Of a stretch of 64,000 bases of DNA, positions 17,401 through 24,752 are shown one piece after another (position 1 is the first letter of the stretch; the number at the start of each line of letters is the position of its first letter). This stretch comes from Flavobacteriales bacterium (GTDB lineage Bacteria > Bacteroidota > Bacteroidia > Flavobacteriales_F > PHOS-HE28), in assembly GCA_016717225.1 (NCBI GenBank), contig JADKGB010000019.1, positions 1 to 64,000 on the forward strand, read 5' to 3'. The notes below the pieces were generated by a model that saw only the letters and a program-made list of their open reading frames with translations, did not search any database and was not told where the DNA came from. Both the position numbers and the translations under genes were made by a program.

Positions 17401-17931
17401 CCACTGTTCGGAAGCAGTGTTGGCGCGAGCGTGGACCAGACCATTGTTCTGCCGGGAACCACTGTGCAATTGTTCGCTACGCCAACTTCTGGAGTGTCCT
17501 ACTTCTGGTCGCCGTCCGGCGAGGTCAGCAACCCTGCCATCGCCAACCCCACGGCCTTCGTTACCGAAACCACCACGTTCATCCTCACCATAACGGACGG
17601 TGTGTGCACACGCAGTGACACGGTAAGGGTGACGGTTTACGAACTGAATTGTGCCGAACCTGACATCTTCGTCCCGGATGCCTTCACCCCCAACGGAGAT
17701 GGCAACAATGATCAGCTTTTCGTTCGCGGAAGGTTCATCAGCAAAATGGAGTTCAAGGTCTTCGACCGCTGGGGCGAATTGGTCTTCGAAACCACCGATC
17801 AAGCTGAAGGTTGGGATGCGATGTACAAAGACAAACCCGTGGACCCAGCGGTGTTCGTATACTGGCTGGAAGTGACATGTGGCGATGGGCAGACGTTCTT
17901 CAAGAAGGGTAATGTGACCGTGATCAGATGA
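14419..17931 (+). CDS. Second T9SS type-B surface protein (DUF7948/SBBP propeller, PKD)
   Basis: This 1,170-residue secreted protein has a signal peptide to about residue 22 (TSAQA), then an FVENRGQWPASV opening typical of DUF7948. An SBBP-type propeller with repeated motifs (WSTMIGGSGDD, TFIGGSGADA, FPTTAGAYD, GTFFGGG) spans about 245-740. PKD and Ig-like modules follow (FLWDFGDNSAT, WVTLSAFNP). A type-B sorting domain occupies about the last 85 residues (FTPNGDGNNDQLF, VFDRWGELVFE, VFVYWLEVTC, VTVIR). The stop overlaps the next PorP/SprF start by ATGA, giving the same cargo-then-PorP order as upstream. The surface ligand is unknown. Confidence 0.92.
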   Translation: MLYRSLPSLFVVLFTTLTSAQAPLAFVENRGQWPASVAFKADVPGATIWFERNSMLIDRFEGNAIRHTHEATSEPATNPTVKHHVVRMRFLNAANDPGSEGIGVQRGSYNFFQGNDPAKWVSGAHAFQAVLQRSLYPGVDLRLRVVDGGLKYDLLVAPQADLKAIAFTYEGTDGIALRDDQLVIGTSIGEIREHIPLAYQEKRGERVLVDCHYSLKNGKVSFILGEFDRDLPLVIDPTLEFATYSGATTDNFGYTAAYDDDGFLYGGSSSFGNGYPTTTGAFQTFWAGGDGQGSIPGTDIAITKFDTTGGFLIWSTMIGGSGDDLPHSLIVNENDEVFVLGTTGSPNFPTTAGAYDPSFNGGTAYTPQGIGVSYPIGADMIVARLSSNGAQLQGSTYLGGTSNDGHNSSAELKMNYADEMRGEVLLAPNGDVILVSCSQSNDFPTTPGAPQPIFGGGSHDGVVVRLNGSLTDLLWSTFIGGSGADASFSGELDVNNELIICGGTASTDLATTTGAFHTTYQGGQADAFVIRYNSTGSAVLNSSYYGSSAYDQAYFSDLDQEGNVFLFGQTLAPATELIFNAPYNVPSSGQFIAKLDPTLSSLLIGSRFGVGDGTLDISPTAFLVDYCDKLYVCGWGSNIGIGLPLGVSGMAVTPGAFQTTTDGNDFYLAVFEVDMSSISYGTFFGGGTSREHVDGGTSSFDRRGRVYGAVCAGCGSHDDFPSTPGAWSATNNSSNCNLGVFKFDFDAPLVIAQPGVNGIACANAPVQFLNYSTLGTSFLWDFGDNSATSNAVLPSHVYTAPGTYWVTLSAFNPNACNNDDMDSIQVTVLPEAPQLEAMEDAVICGPTQQLILSCNSFGSASQFHWSSNGSFSDMLNASAADSTALLEPVVPGTYYVQATTPGSCVAVDQVVVTASLQNATISADVLICADETATISLSGIDPGSTIIWSPIEAIDSGQGTTTVQASPSETQEFAVQVTSPTGCDWNGTSSVIVSPLFGSSVGASVDQTIVLPGTTVQLFATPTSGVSYFWSPSGEVSNPAIANPTAFVTETTTFILTITDGVCTRSDTVRVTVYELNCAEPDIFVPDAFTPNGDGNNDQLFVRGRFISKMEFKVFDRWGELVFETTDQAEGWDAMYKDKPVDPAVFVYWLEVTCGDGQTFFKKGNVTVIR

Positions 17932-19031
17932 CTTCGAAAAAGGAGTGGCGAGTGGCGAGTGGTGAGTTGCAGCTTCATGCGCAAGCTCGGCACAAGCCAC
18001 TCCGCTATCATGTGCCCATCGCCCTGTTGTTCTCCTTCGTGTTCTGCACCTCAACTCTGCGATCCCAGGACATTCACTTCTCCCAATTCTTCAACACGCC
18101 TTATGCAACGAACCCTGCGAGCATCGGGCTCTTCGATGGGGAGTATCGGGCAGGTGGTGTCTTTAGGCAACAGTGGCGCAGCGTAACCACCCCCTACCGA
18201 ACTTTTGGCCTGGGTGGAGATGCCGCCAATTTCGCTGGTGTGCGGGGTCTCGGTGCAGGGGCGTGGTTGTACAATGATCGGGCAGGTGACTCTCGATTGA
18301 ACACCTTCCACCTGAGCCTTGGAGCGAGTTGGACGAAGAAGTTGAACGCAGCCAAAGGCGAGACCATCACCGGAGGCTTGCAGTTCGGATTCACAACGAT
18401 CAGCATCGACTACAGCGCCTTACGGTTCGATGCACAGTTCAACGGATTCTATTTTGATCCATCATTGGCCAACAATGAGCTCTTTCAGCGCAATGGTCTT
18501 ACCCACCCGGATCTTCACGCGGGAGCGGTCTATCGTTGCGCACCAGTGAAAGCGGGGTCCACGGCCGAGAGAGAGCTGGTGCAAGCTGGCTTCGCGTTGT
18601 TCAATATCACCGCCCCGGATGTTTCGTTCAACGGGGAGAACTCTCCACTCGATCTTCGAAGCGCGTTGCATGTTATCACCCGATTTCCTGTGAGCGAGAA
18701 GCTCGATGTGCAGCCCATGGCGCAATTCATGACACAAGGAAAATTCCGTGAGTTCGATATCGGTGGTACGGTGCGGTTCATCATGCTGGACCGTTATACA
18801 ATGCTTCGCACGCTGCAAGCCGGGCTTTTCTGGCGAGCGCGTGATGCGGGCTACCTGTTCGTAGGAAGCGAATACGACGATTGGACATTAGGGATCAGCT
18901 ACGATATCAACTTGAGCGGACTCGTGCCAGCGAGCCGGAACAAGGGTGGCCTCGAACTGACGGCGGTGCGCGTGTTCCGAAAGAAACCTGTCGTTCCTGC
19001 GCGATTCAAAGCCTGCCCAACGCAATTGTGA
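17928..19031 (+). CDS. PorP/SprF-family type IX secretion outer-membrane protein (second copy)
   Basis: The protein has the PorP/SprF opening DIHFSQFFNTPYATNPASIG and FRQQWRSVTTPY. The drawn ATG overlaps the cargo stop as ATGA and gives 367 residues. However, the first 28 residues are charged and come from a small GTGGCGA-type direct repeat (about 17944-17966). A GTG at 18012 gives a cleaner signal peptide (PIALLFSFVFCTSTLRSQ) and may be the true start. By position it partners the 1,170-residue cargo just upstream. The next gene begins 4 bp after its stop. Confidence 0.9.
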   Translation: MTSKKEWRVASGELQLHAQARHKPLRYHVPIALLFSFVFCTSTLRSQDIHFSQFFNTPYATNPASIGLFDGEYRAGGVFRQQWRSVTTPYRTFGLGGDAANFAGVRGLGAGAWLYNDRAGDSRLNTFHLSLGASWTKKLNAAKGETITGGLQFGFTTISIDYSALRFDAQFNGFYFDPSLANNELFQRNGLTHPDLHAGAVYRCAPVKAGSTAERELVQAGFALFNITAPDVSFNGENSPLDLRSALHVITRFPVSEKLDVQPMAQFMTQGKFREFDIGGTVRFIMLDRYTMLRTLQAGLFWRARDAGYLFVGSEYDDWTLGISYDINLSGLVPASRNKGGLELTAVRVFRKKPVVPARFKACPTQL

Positions 19032-19035
19032 TCAG

Positions 19036-21306
19036 ATGAACGATCGCTTGATCCATCGAAAGATGCGAATGGCCAGAACCGTTCTAGCGGTGCTCGGATC
19101 AAGCTTCACATTGCTGGCAGTAGCTCAGAGCGCAGGGCAGTTCATTATTTGGGGCGACAATGCGATGCGCACGAACGATCACTACGGTGCATCGCGGTTC
19201 TATGCGGAAGCCATGGAGCAGGAAGGGAATAGCCTGGAGCTTCAATGGAAATATGCCGAAGCGTGTCGCCTGAGCAACCAATACACACTGGCTGCCGAAG
19301 CTTTTGAGAAAGTGCAACGCAAGGACCTGGGACGTGCACACCCGCAAGCATTGCGGTGGTTGGGCGAAATGCAATTGTGCAGTGGCCAGTACGACGCAGC
19401 CCAGAAAACGTGGCTGAAAGTGAAGCAGAAGGAGAAAGACAAAACAAGTGTTGTTGCACAGCGTGCCGAGAACGCGTTGGAAGGGATACGGATGGCCAAA
19501 GCGAACATGGTGATCGATAGTGTGCTGGTTGAACATCTGCCAGAACCAGTGAATTCGTTCGACAGTGAATTCGCTCCGCGCACCGGGCCCGATAGCTTGT
19601 TGTATTTCACCTCACTACGCGGTGAGCTGAACGATGACGAAGAGGTGACCGACACGGCGAACTATCACGCTCGGGTATTCACGACCCGCATCGAGGAGGC
19701 CAAGTGGTCGCCGGTAACTGGTCTCCCTGAACAGATCAATGATGCGCATAACAACGCCAACAGTGCGTGGTCAAGAGATGGTCGATGGTTCTATTTCGCT
19801 CGCGACGATGGGCGTGGTTCGTTCGCTTTGTATGCTCTCGATCGCTCAATATTCGGTGCGTCTCCTTCGCTCTTGACAGGTGATCAGGGTCAGAACTACA
19901 CGCAGCCCATGGTGGCAGAATGGAATGGCAAACAAACCCTTTTCTTCACATGGCAGGACCATGCTCATAACGGCGATATGAACGTGCGCTGCGCGGATCT
20001 TGATGGATCCACAGCAAGCAACATACGTCCTGTGGCGATCGAACTGGATCCGCAAGGCAACGAATGCACTCCGTGGTTCGATGCTTCGTCCCGAACTCTT
20101 TGGTTCAGTTCCGATCACCTTGCGGGCTACGGTGGTTTCGACATCTTCCGCGTGGACCTATCGAACGAAAAACCCGGACAGCCTCTGAACGCAGGCCTTC
20201 CGATGAACAGCCCCGCCAATGATCTTTACGCCACCTATGATGCAGCCACTGGCAGTGGTTGGTTCACCAGTAATCGTATCGGATCGCTAGCGAAAAAAGG
20301 CGCCACATGTTGTAACGACATCTATCGTTACAACTACCCGAGCAGCAAGCGTCCTATCGTAGTAATTCCGCCGCAAGAACCGCAAACTGTGGCTGAGCGC
20401 CATATCACATCCTTGCGGGAGAAGTTGCCGATACGCCTCTACTTCCACAACGACGAACCCAACCCACGAACGCAGGACACGCTCACCAAACTCACCTACG
20501 AGCAGACGTACCGGTCCTACAAAAAGCTGGTACCGGACTATCACAAAGCATGGGGCGACCCCGGCTCACGGGCTGGGGCCGAAGGCATTGAAGCGATCGA
20601 CGATTTCTTCACCAGCCGCGTCGACTTCGGGTTCGAGCAGCTGAACGAATTCATCGTGTTATTGAAACAGGCCTTGAAAGAAGGTCAGCGGATCGAATTG
20701 AGAGTACGCGGATTCGCCAGCCCTCTCGCGAAGAGCGACTACAATGCCAACCTATCGCTCCGCAGGATCAGCAGTATGGTGAACTACTTGCGAACCGTGG
20801 ATGGAGGGGTGCTCCTGCCCTATCTGGACTCTCGCGCACTGAGTATCGGCAAGTCGCCGTTCGGTGAGGACCAGAGCGCCATGGGTGTGAGCGATCAGCT
20901 GGAGGATCTGAAGGGGTCTGTTTACAGTGTTGCAGCGTCGATGGAACGCAGGATCGAGATCGAACAAGTTCTTCTGGCATCATCGGCGCCAGCGGAAAAC
21001 ACCGGGATAGAGCTGGTGAAGGACATCGGAACCTTGCCCCAATTGCAAGGCCGTAAGATCCCTTTCGAAGTGAAGAATACGAGCCAGGAACCACTGACAT
21101 TGGTCAGTATGCGGCCTGACTGTGATTGCACCGTGGTCAACGACCTCCCCGATACCCCGATACTTCCGGGAGCATCAATGGAAGTCATCGTGGAATTCAA
21201 TGGGCGCGGGCCCGAAGGCCCCTTGCGGAAAGGCGTAACGATCTTCACGAACGGAGAACCGGAAACGATCCGCTTGGTGATCACGGGGATCCTTACTCAC
21301 TTCTGA
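19036..21306 (+). CDS. TPR / PD40 / OmpA-like / DUF1573 envelope protein
   Basis: This 756-residue protein has an N-terminal signal (to about residue 33, AVAQS). TPR helices occupy about 35-165 (YGASRFYAEAM, YTLAAEAFEKV). A PD40 propeller lies at about 175-445 (FDSEFAPRTGPDSLLYFTS, GGFDIFRVDL). A diverged OmpA-like domain follows (LRVRGFASPLAKSDYNANLS, then LRRISSMVNYL). A DUF1573-type Ig domain closes the protein (FEVKNTSQEPLTLVSMRPDC, VIVEFNGRG). TPR-PD40-OmpA is the architecture of PorE, which links the T9SS to peptidoglycan; the DUF1573 end is an addition. It is the last gene of the second cargo/PorP cassette. Its role as an anchor is inferred. Confidence 0.85.
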   Translation: MNDRLIHRKMRMARTVLAVLGSSFTLLAVAQSAGQFIIWGDNAMRTNDHYGASRFYAEAMEQEGNSLELQWKYAEACRLSNQYTLAAEAFEKVQRKDLGRAHPQALRWLGEMQLCSGQYDAAQKTWLKVKQKEKDKTSVVAQRAENALEGIRMAKANMVIDSVLVEHLPEPVNSFDSEFAPRTGPDSLLYFTSLRGELNDDEEVTDTANYHARVFTTRIEEAKWSPVTGLPEQINDAHNNANSAWSRDGRWFYFARDDGRGSFALYALDRSIFGASPSLLTGDQGQNYTQPMVAEWNGKQTLFFTWQDHAHNGDMNVRCADLDGSTASNIRPVAIELDPQGNECTPWFDASSRTLWFSSDHLAGYGGFDIFRVDLSNEKPGQPLNAGLPMNSPANDLYATYDAATGSGWFTSNRIGSLAKKGATCCNDIYRYNYPSSKRPIVVIPPQEPQTVAERHITSLREKLPIRLYFHNDEPNPRTQDTLTKLTYEQTYRSYKKLVPDYHKAWGDPGSRAGAEGIEAIDDFFTSRVDFGFEQLNEFIVLLKQALKEGQRIELRVRGFASPLAKSDYNANLSLRRISSMVNYLRTVDGGVLLPYLDSRALSIGKSPFGEDQSAMGVSDQLEDLKGSVYSVAASMERRIEIEQVLLASSAPAENTGIELVKDIGTLPQLQGRKIPFEVKNTSQEPLTLVSMRPDCDCTVVNDLPDTPILPGASMEVIVEFNGRGPEGPLRKGVTIFTNGEPETIRLVITGILTHF

Positions 21307-21433
21307 TGTTTCTCATCCACTTCGGAGTTCCGGCAAAGCCCCGCCGCGACAACGGATAAGCCCACCTGCTTTCATCAAGACCGGATAGTGCTATTGGCGG
21401 CATGTCCACCTCGTCACTGGATCGCATCATGAT

Positions 21434-21463
21434 CACATGTTCACATGACCACATGTTCACATG
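21434..21463. repeat. 14-bp direct repeat (CACATGTTCACATG), two copies
   Basis: Two perfect copies of CACATGTTCACATG lie 16 bp apart, in the 199-bp gap before peptidase E (start 21506). Each copy contains two CACATG half-sites. The rest of the gap (21307-21505) shows no gene. The arrangement could be an operator, since same-face spacing of about 1.5 helical turns is common, but no regulator is visible nearby. Confidence 0.5.
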
Positions 21464-21505
21464 CGTGCCTGCTTCCTAATTTGGCCCTCATAGCCAGTTC
21501 CCCCC

Positions 21506-22216
21506 ATGCGCCTGCTCCTGCTCTCGAACTCCACGTTACCCGGTGAACCCTTTCTCGGTTGGCCACGCGAACACATCACGAACTTTCTGGGAGAGAAAAG
21601 ACTGAAGATCGCCTTCGTGCCATTCGCCGCGGTGTCGTTCAGCATGGATGAGTATGCCCGCATCACACAAGGTGCCTTCGCCGAAATGGGTCACGAGATC
21701 TTCAGCCTGCATACGGAAGTGGACAAGCTGAAAGCATTGATGAGCGCTGATGCCATTGCCGTGGGTGGCGGCAATACGTTCCAATTGTTGCGCACTCTGT
21801 ACAGCACCGAGCTGCTACGTGCCATTCGTGTTCGTGTGCTGGCGGGTACGCCATACATCGGTTGGAGCGCTGGCAGCAATGTGGCCTGCCCCACGATCAT
21901 GACCACCAACGATATGCCCATCACCGAAGTGCCGACGCTCCGCGCCATGGGCTTGGTGCAATTCCAGATCAACGCGCATTACACAGAAGCGAAGATCGAA
22001 GGCCACGGCGGTGAAAGTCGCGACCAGCGTATCGCGGAATTTCTCGCGATCAATCAGCGTGTTGCGGTTGTCGGCCTCCGTGAGGGTTCCTTGTTGAACA
22101 TCAACGATGACCTGATGTCCGTGGAGGGCGCGGGTATGCGACTGTTCCGGAGCGGATCCGAACCGAAGGATATTCCTGGAGGTACTGCGCTGAGGACGGC
22201 ACTGACGGGCGCGTGA
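21506..22216 (+). CDS. pepE: Peptidase E (alpha-aspartyl dipeptidase, family S51)
   Basis: The protein has 236 residues, the normal size for PepE, a cytoplasmic serine peptidase that splits dipeptides with N-terminal aspartate. The nucleophile Ser near residue 120 lies in GWSAGSNVA, and the AVGGGNTFQLL block precedes it. FQINAHYTEA and LREGSLL match the rest of the family, with the histidine of INAHY as the likely catalytic His. No signal peptide is present. It stands alone, with gaps on both sides, on the plus strand. Confidence 0.92.
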   Translation: MRLLLLSNSTLPGEPFLGWPREHITNFLGEKRLKIAFVPFAAVSFSMDEYARITQGAFAEMGHEIFSLHTEVDKLKALMSADAIAVGGGNTFQLLRTLYSTELLRAIRVRVLAGTPYIGWSAGSNVACPTIMTTNDMPITEVPTLRAMGLVQFQINAHYTEAKIEGHGGESRDQRIAEFLAINQRVAVVGLREGSLLNINDDLMSVEGAGMRLFRSGSEPKDIPGGTALRTALTGA

Positions 22217-22321
22217 ACCAACCGTTGTTCATTCCTACCCGATCACGAGCCCCAAAGCCCTGATCAACGCTTCTATGTTCGCACCGCTGTTCGGTAGCTT
22301 ATACCGCTCAGCAGATGTGCT

Positions 22322-23257
22322 ATGCTGAAAGACGTAAACGCCATATTGGACCGCACTGGTGATCTGGGTCCGCATTTATTGGTGTTGTTGAAGATCGTGC
22401 TGATCATTCTCGCGGCTTTCGTTGTGGAGCGCATTCTCGTGCGCTTGTTACGCAGCGCCTACGCACGCGCCAAGGCACAGGGCCATGACGAGATCACGCG
22501 CTACCGCTTCGCGCGCAATGCCATCCGCAGCTTGGTGGCCATCACAGCCCTGGGGTTCATTGCGTATGTGATCCCGAGCATCCGGTCATTGGCCGTTACG
22601 CTCTTCGCGGGGGCTGGCATCCTGGCCGCCCTCATCGGTTTCAGCGCGCAGAAAGCCTTCAGCAACATCATCAGCGGCTTCTTCATCGTGGCCTTCAAAC
22701 CCTTCCGGGTGGGCGACAACATTCTCATCGGTCACAGCGCCACCGGACCGGGGCTTCCGGACCGCAGCGGCATCGTGGAGGACATCACCCTCCGCCACAC
22801 CGTGATCCTTACGTTCGAGAACCGACGCATCATCATCCCCAACAGCATTATCAGCGACGAGTTCATCGTGAACAGCACCATCCGCGATGCCGCGACGTGC
22901 GAGTATGTTGAAGTTCCCGTGGCCTATGATACTGACCTGAACAAAGCCATGGCGGTGATGGTGGAGATCTGCAATTCGCACAAAGACCATATTGACAGAC
23001 GCACTGCCAATGAACTGGAGCGCGCCGAAGAGCTCGTACCCGTACGATTGGTGCGTTTGGGTGATAGCAGCTTGATCCTACGCGCTTATGTATGGGCGAA
23101 GGATCCGATCACCGCACGCATGATGCACTACGACATCAACAAGAGCATGATCGAACGTTTCCGCGAAGAGGGCATCGAGATCCCGTTCCCTACACGAAAA
23201 ATGATCAACGTTCCCGCAGCACCCATTCGAGAATTGCCCACCCCGAGCGCATCATGA
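22322..23257 (+). CDS. MscS-family small-conductance mechanosensitive channel
   Basis: The 311-residue inner-membrane protein has TM segments at about 19-38, 66-84 and 88-110. The third is the pore-lining helix, with Gly/Ala packing (LFAGAGILAALIGFSAQKAF). The MscS beta domain follows (FRVGDNILIG, GIVEDITLRHTVI, IPNSIISDEFIVN). Such channels open under membrane tension to release solutes on osmotic downshock. Its stop overlaps the corA start by 4 bp (ATGA), so the two are translated together. Confidence 0.93.
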   Translation: MLKDVNAILDRTGDLGPHLLVLLKIVLIILAAFVVERILVRLLRSAYARAKAQGHDEITRYRFARNAIRSLVAITALGFIAYVIPSIRSLAVTLFAGAGILAALIGFSAQKAFSNIISGFFIVAFKPFRVGDNILIGHSATGPGLPDRSGIVEDITLRHTVILTFENRRIIIPNSIISDEFIVNSTIRDAATCEYVEVPVAYDTDLNKAMAVMVEICNSHKDHIDRRTANELERAEELVPVRLVRLGDSSLILRAYVWAKDPITARMMHYDINKSMIERFREEGIEIPFPTRKMINVPAAPIRELPTPSAS

Positions 23258-24315
23258 AACGTGTTCACAAACGCTCTGGAAAAGCTGGACTTCCGCCAGG
23301 ATCACTCGTAGGTGTGAGTGGGGAAAGCTGTGTCCTTACCACGATCAAGGTGTTCACTTATTCGGCGGATGCGTTTGCGGAAAAAGACCTGAAGAACATC
23401 GGCGAATTTGTTCCGGGAGAACCAGGCAAAGAGATCACGTGGCTGGACATCGATGGCCTGGATGACACTTCCGTGGTTACGTCTGTAGGCGAGCGATATG
23501 GACTTCATTCGCTCTTGCTCGAAGATGTGCTGAACACCGACCACCGGCCGAAGGTGGAAGAGTACCAGGACCAACTTTTCGTGGTAGCGAAAATGTTGAG
23601 CCTCGATGAAGAGACCAACGGCATTGTGAGCGAACAGATCAGCTTCGTGTTGGGCAAAGGATATGTGGTCAGCTTCCAGGAAAAGCCCGGCGATGTCCTG
23701 GATCCAATTCGTTATCGCATTCGCCACAAGACCGGTCGCGTTCGGAAAATGGGCGCCGACTATTTGCTCTATGCACTGCTCGATGTGATCGTGGACAACT
23801 ACTTCATGATCGTGGAAGACCTCGGTGAGCGTATCGAGGAATTGGAACGAAAGGTCAGCGTACGCCCAGGCAACGAGGACCTGCTCACCATTCAGGAGAT
23901 CCGCAATCTGCTGATCACCGTGGCGCGGTACACCACTCCGGTCCGCGAACTCGCTGGTCGTATGAACACAACGCAAACTGACCTCATCGACAAGGGAACA
24001 CGCCGGTACATCAACGACCTCCAAGACCACACCGTGTATATCGCTGAAAGCATCAACACCTTTCGCGACATGCTCACCAATTTGGAGAACACGTACCACG
24101 CGGCCCAGAACATGCGCATGACGCAGGTGATGAAACTGCTCACCATCATCAGCACTATCTTCATTCCGCTCACTTTCATCGTCGGCATCTTTGGTATGAA
24201 CTTCGATCACATGCCGGAGCTACGGTGGAAATATGGCTACCCGCTGGTGATGGGTGCCATGGCCGTGATCTCCATCGCCATGCTCATCTGGTTCCGGCGG
24301 AAACGGTGGTTGTGA
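23254..24315 (+). CDS. corA: CorA-type magnesium/cobalt transport protein
   Basis: The 353-residue protein has a long cytoplasmic N-terminal domain and two C-terminal TM helices. The hallmark GMN selectivity motif lies at about residue 314 in IVGIFGMNFDHMPE, and the C-terminus ends in RRKRWL. The ATG at 23254 overlaps the mscS stop (ATGA). The frame stays open farther upstream inside mscS, but only this start gives a normal CorA N-terminus. It probably mediates Mg2+ uptake, and pairing with an osmotic channel suggests ion homeostasis. Confidence 0.93.
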   Translation: MKRVHKRSGKAGLPPGSLVGVSGESCVLTTIKVFTYSADAFAEKDLKNIGEFVPGEPGKEITWLDIDGLDDTSVVTSVGERYGLHSLLLEDVLNTDHRPKVEEYQDQLFVVAKMLSLDEETNGIVSEQISFVLGKGYVVSFQEKPGDVLDPIRYRIRHKTGRVRKMGADYLLYALLDVIVDNYFMIVEDLGERIEELERKVSVRPGNEDLLTIQEIRNLLITVARYTTPVRELAGRMNTTQTDLIDKGTRRYINDLQDHTVYIAESINTFRDMLTNLENTYHAAQNMRMTQVMKLLTIISTIFIPLTFIVGIFGMNFDHMPELRWKYGYPLVMGAMAVISIAMLIWFRRKRWL

Positions 24316-24752
24316 GGATCGCTCCCCTTTCACACGATGGCGTGAACGGCCGCTCGTGGTGTCCAGATTTTTTTTCATCCCAAGGCACGAGCGTGCCGAT
24401 CCCTTCTTTTACTTTGTAGTCATCACGATGGACCGCAAACGAGCAACAGGTATCTGTGACCAGACCTGGTCCGCCTTGCTCAACGCCGTTGACGGGCATT
24501 GCGGCGTTCCTTCCGTTTTCCGCTGATGAACGCACGCACTGCTCCCGGAACCTTGCGACTTGTCGTAACCACGCTCCGAGACCTGCGCATTTCAACGACG
24601 GCTGCAAGCCACAGGCCTCAAGCCACTGGCTGCTTCGCGCCACACGGAGACCTTTATTCCTCAGCGCATCTCCTTCAACCCTCAAGCCTGTGGCCTGTAG
24701 CCTATAGCCTGCGGCCCATTTCATCTTCCACTGGCAATCCGTTTTTCAACGA
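24316..24752. other. Intergenic stretch with GCC/GGC-rich direct and inverted repeats
   Basis: No convincing gene is seen. A T-run at 24366-24374 follows corA but only a weak stem precedes it. A perfect GGCACG-AG-CGTGCC palindrome lies at 24383-24396. Between about 24600 and 24720 are related words: AAGCCACAGGCCTCAAGCC, then AAGCCTGTGGCCTGTAGCC and TATAGCCTGCGG. AGCCACAGGC and GCCTGTGGC can pair to form a large hairpin. This looks like a short interspersed repeat rather than coding DNA. Confidence 0.5.

Noticed and set aside
24428..24526. Short ATG frame after a TTTTACTTTG box
   Set aside because: Only about 32 codons with no signal peptide, helix or known motif; the box has no -33 partner at the right distance.
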